Shown: one piece after another, positions 7,180 through 8,325 of the stretch | Numbering within the stretch: the first letter of the stretch is position 1 | Layout: every line of letters starts with the position of its first letter | Origin: CF-113 sp035716135 | GTDB lineage: Bacteria > Chloroflexota > Ktedonobacteria > Ktedonobacterales > Ktedonobacteraceae | Direction: 5' to 3' | Length of the DNA: 8,325 bases | NCBI GenBank assembly: GCA_035716135.1 | Contig: DASTKD010000411.1 | Location: 1 to 8,325, forward strand | Notes under the pieces: model-generated | Told to the model about the DNA's origin: nothing | The model's input: the letters and a program-made list of their open reading frames with translations, nothing else | Database searches by the model: none | Program-made: the position numbers and the translations under genes

Positions 7180-7572
7180 ATGTATTTCGCGCCCAGATCA
7201 ACCAATCACAATCCCGCAAAATTGATTCTCATAGTCGAAGATGACGAGGATATCGGGTATTTGCTTGTGCAGATTATTCACCAGCAGACGAATCATCTTG
7301 CTATTCACCATGTCAATGCGCGTGATGCGCTCAACGCTATCAATAAACTCACCCCGCACCTCTTCATTCTTGATTATAGCCTGCCCGATATGAATGGCCT
7401 CGAACTGCATGACTGGTTCCGCTCCATTGAACGCCTCAAACATATCCAGACCATTTTGATGAGCGCGCGCAATCCTCCGGTAGAAGAGATACGCAAGCGC
7501 GGCATTCTCCTCATACGTAAGCCGTTTGCTGTTACCAAACTCCTTGAAAACATTGAGACCCTTCTCGCCTGA
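7180..7572 (+). CDS. Stand-alone response regulator receiver protein
   Basis: This is a 130-residue single-domain receiver of the CheY/Spo0F kind, expected to take a phosphoryl group from a histidine kinase and pass the signal by protein contact, since it has no output domain. All key positions are present: the acidic pair Glu20-Asp21 in LIVEDDED, the phospho-acceptor Asp65 in FILDYSLPDMNG, Ser95 in place of the usual Thr (LMSAR), and Lys114 before Pro115 (RKPF). It ends after the final helix (LLENIETLLA) with no linker to another domain. The frame is open from a GTG at 7096, but a good ribosome site precedes 7180 and the receiver fold starts just after it. It has its own candidate promoter within the preceding gene. 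No kinase is adjacent, so the partner is unknown. The sequence is richer in A+T than the operon before it. Confidence 0.88.
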   Translation: MYFAPRSTNHNPAKLILIVEDDEDIGYLLVQIIHQQTNHLAIHHVNARDALNAINKLTPHLFILDYSLPDMNGLELHDWFRSIERLKHIQTILMSARNPPVEEIRKRGILLIRKPFAVTKLLENIETLLA

Positions 7573-7670
7573 GAGATGAAAAATCACAGTATAAACGAAA
7601 TAATACCTTAGAATAAGATTAAAAAAACGCTCTATTCTTCTAATAAATAGCGGCCTCATACTAATCTATG

Positions 7671-7694
7671 TTAGTTGTCACTTAGAGCAACTAA
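7671..7694. repeat. Inverted repeat TTAGTTG-N10-CAACTAA
   Basis: Perfect seven-base arms (7671-7677 and 7688-7694) are separated by ten bases. The repeat lies about 130 bases before the sigma factor start and just upstream of its candidate promoters. No T-run follows on the + strand, so an operator or an RNA hairpin is more likely than a terminator. Confidence 0.4.
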
Positions 7695-7698
7695 AGGA

Positions 7699-7713
7699 AG
7701 AGTTTATCACTCT
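7699..7713. repeat. Short inverted repeat AGAGT-N5-ACTCT
   Basis: Perfect five-base arms flank a five-base loop, four bases after the preceding inverted repeat. TCACT occurs within or beside these elements at 7678, 7707 and 7719. It may be part of a compound regulatory site, but arms this short can arise by chance. Confidence 0.25.
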
Positions 7714-7722
7714 AATAATCAC

Positions 7723-7751
7723 TTGTAATCTACACTGGAACTTATTATGCT
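7723..7751 (+). promoter_or_regulatory. Candidate housekeeping promoter upstream of the sigma factor gene
   Basis: TTGTAA (7723-7728) and TATGCT (7746-7751) are separated by 17 bases, each matching the sigma-70 consensus at 4 of 6 positions. Transcription would begin near 7758, about 60 bases before the start codon. It overlaps the ECF-like candidate at 7737-7760, and the sequence does not say which is used. Confidence 0.3.
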
Positions 7752-7760
7752 TGAGACGTG
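7737..7760 (+). promoter_or_regulatory. Candidate ECF-type promoter (possible autoregulation)
   Basis: GGAACTT (7737-7743) resembles the -35 element shared by many ECF sigma factors. CGTG (7757-7760) lies 15 bases after GGAAC, close to the CGT-type -10 of such promoters. ECF sigma factors often transcribe their own genes, so its place just before one is suggestive. The specificity of this sigma factor is unknown, so the call is tentative. Confidence 0.3.
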
Positions 7761-7819
7761 TGATACTGCTAAGGCCGGGCGAAAAGAACGGCACCATGTA
7801 GAAAGGAAGTATCAACGTC

Positions 7820-8325
7820 ATGCAAATAGCAGAATATACGAAAATGTCTTTACAGGATTGCCCCGATGGTATATTGGCTCAGAAAAGTCTTCTTGATGAC
7901 CAGCGTGCCTTTGAAACACTCGTACAGCGCTATCGCCCGCCCCTGTTAAATTTTATCTGTAACATCCTGGGTGACTACGATCAAGGTTGCGATGTTTTGC
8001 AACATGTATTTCTCCAACTTTATCTGTCGTTGCCCACCCTCAAGAAGGATAAGCCATTGCGTAGCTGGTTGTTCCAGGTTGCCCGCAATCGCTGCCTGGA
8101 TGAACTGCGGCGCAAACGCAGTATTCCTTTTTCTGCTCTGGAATCGAACGAAGATGAAGAAGACGCATCGTGGTTAGCTTCGTTGCGCGATCCCAGCCCC
8201 CTGCCCGAAGAGATCACCGAACATCACGAACTCCAGGAGAAATTGCAACGAGCCATCTCGAGCCTGTCACCCCGCTATCGTTCCGTTGTGCGCCTGCGCT
8301 ATACCGGCCAGCAAAGTTTCGCCGA
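7820..8325 (+). CDS. ECF-type RNA polymerase sigma factor (3' end beyond the window)
   Basis: This is the first 168 codons of a sigma-70 family factor of the extracytoplasmic-function class, which directs RNA polymerase to a specific promoter set. Region 2 spans about 28-100: AFETLVQRYRPPLLNFI (30-46), the -10-recognition helix DVLQHVFLQLYLSLP (58-72), and LRSWLFQVARNRCLDELRRKR (80-100). A poorly conserved acidic linker at 108-135 (NEDEEDAS) follows. Region 4 begins near 138 with LQRAISSLSPRYRSVVRLRY (142-161), and the window ends at GQQSFA, where the -35-recognition helix should start. The ATG at 7820 follows AAAGGAAG (7802-7809). No stop occurs before the end of the window. Whether an anti-sigma factor or a C-terminal extension follows cannot be seen. 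The domain order leaves little doubt about the family. Confidence 0.9.
   Translation, partial: MQIAEYTKMSLQDCPDGILAQKSLLDDQRAFETLVQRYRPPLLNFICNILGDYDQGCDVLQHVFLQLYLSLPTLKKDKPLRSWLFQVARNRCLDELRRKRSIPFSALESNEDEEDASWLASLRDPSPLPEEITEHHELQEKLQRAISSLSPRYRSVVRLRYTGQQSFA

Noticed and set aside
7621..7652. Minus-strand stem followed by a seven-T run resembling a terminator
   Set aside because: The stem is imperfect (CGCT/AGCG plus three pairs across a two-base bulge) and no minus-strand gene lies upstream for it to terminate.
7198..7659. 153-codon minus-strand open frame opposite the response regulator
   Set aside because: It is the antisense shadow of a clearly recognisable receiver gene and its protein has no recognisable motif.

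Overview
The window reads as a chromosomal segment of a free-living, moderately GC-rich bacterium. The mix of a GT87-type membrane glycosyltransferase, a small Cro/C1-type regulator, large TPR proteins, a single-domain response regulator and an ECF sigma factor, plus the protein style, suggests Chloroflexota, perhaps Ktedonobacteria. That assignment is inference from general resemblance; no rRNA or other strong marker is present.

Layout. (1) 1-1655: upstream sequence, then a multi-pass membrane glycosyltransferase-like gene on the + strand. (2) 1626-1832 on the - strand: a 68-residue XRE regulator, visibly richer in A+T than its neighbours, whose 3' end overlaps the 3' end of the glycosyltransferase gene tail to tail. 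(3) 1833-1969: a divergent intergenic region with an extended -10-like motif facing each way. (4) 1970-7090: a tight four-gene + strand operon. It encodes a 742-residue TPR protein with a probable NTF2-like middle domain, an RlmD/RumA-type rRNA uracil-5 methyltransferase, a Maf-type nucleotide pyrophosphatase and a glutamyl-Q tRNA(Asp) synthetase. The junctions are ATGA, ATGA and a 13-base overlap, so translation is probably coupled throughout. (5) 7060-7572: a near-perfect extended -10 promoter inside the 3' end of the synthetase gene, a short hairpin at the predicted transcript start, and a stand-alone receiver-domain protein. (6) 7573-7819: an A+T-rich intergenic region with two inverted repeats and two candidate promoters. 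(7) 7820-8325: the first 168 codons of an ECF sigma factor gene, cut by the window end.

The operon combines rRNA base methylation, tRNA(Asp) queuosine glutamylation and clearance of non-canonical or pyrimidine nucleotides, led by a large protein of unknown role. This suggests a translation or RNA-quality module in which the TPR protein may be a scaffold or regulator. The flanks hold signalling and transcription regulators, but their kinase, anti-sigma and target partners are not in view. I see no mobile element, CRISPR array, tRNA or rRNA gene. I do not see a clearly new defence-type system. The least explained element is the TPR/NTF2-like protein at the head of the RNA-modification operon.
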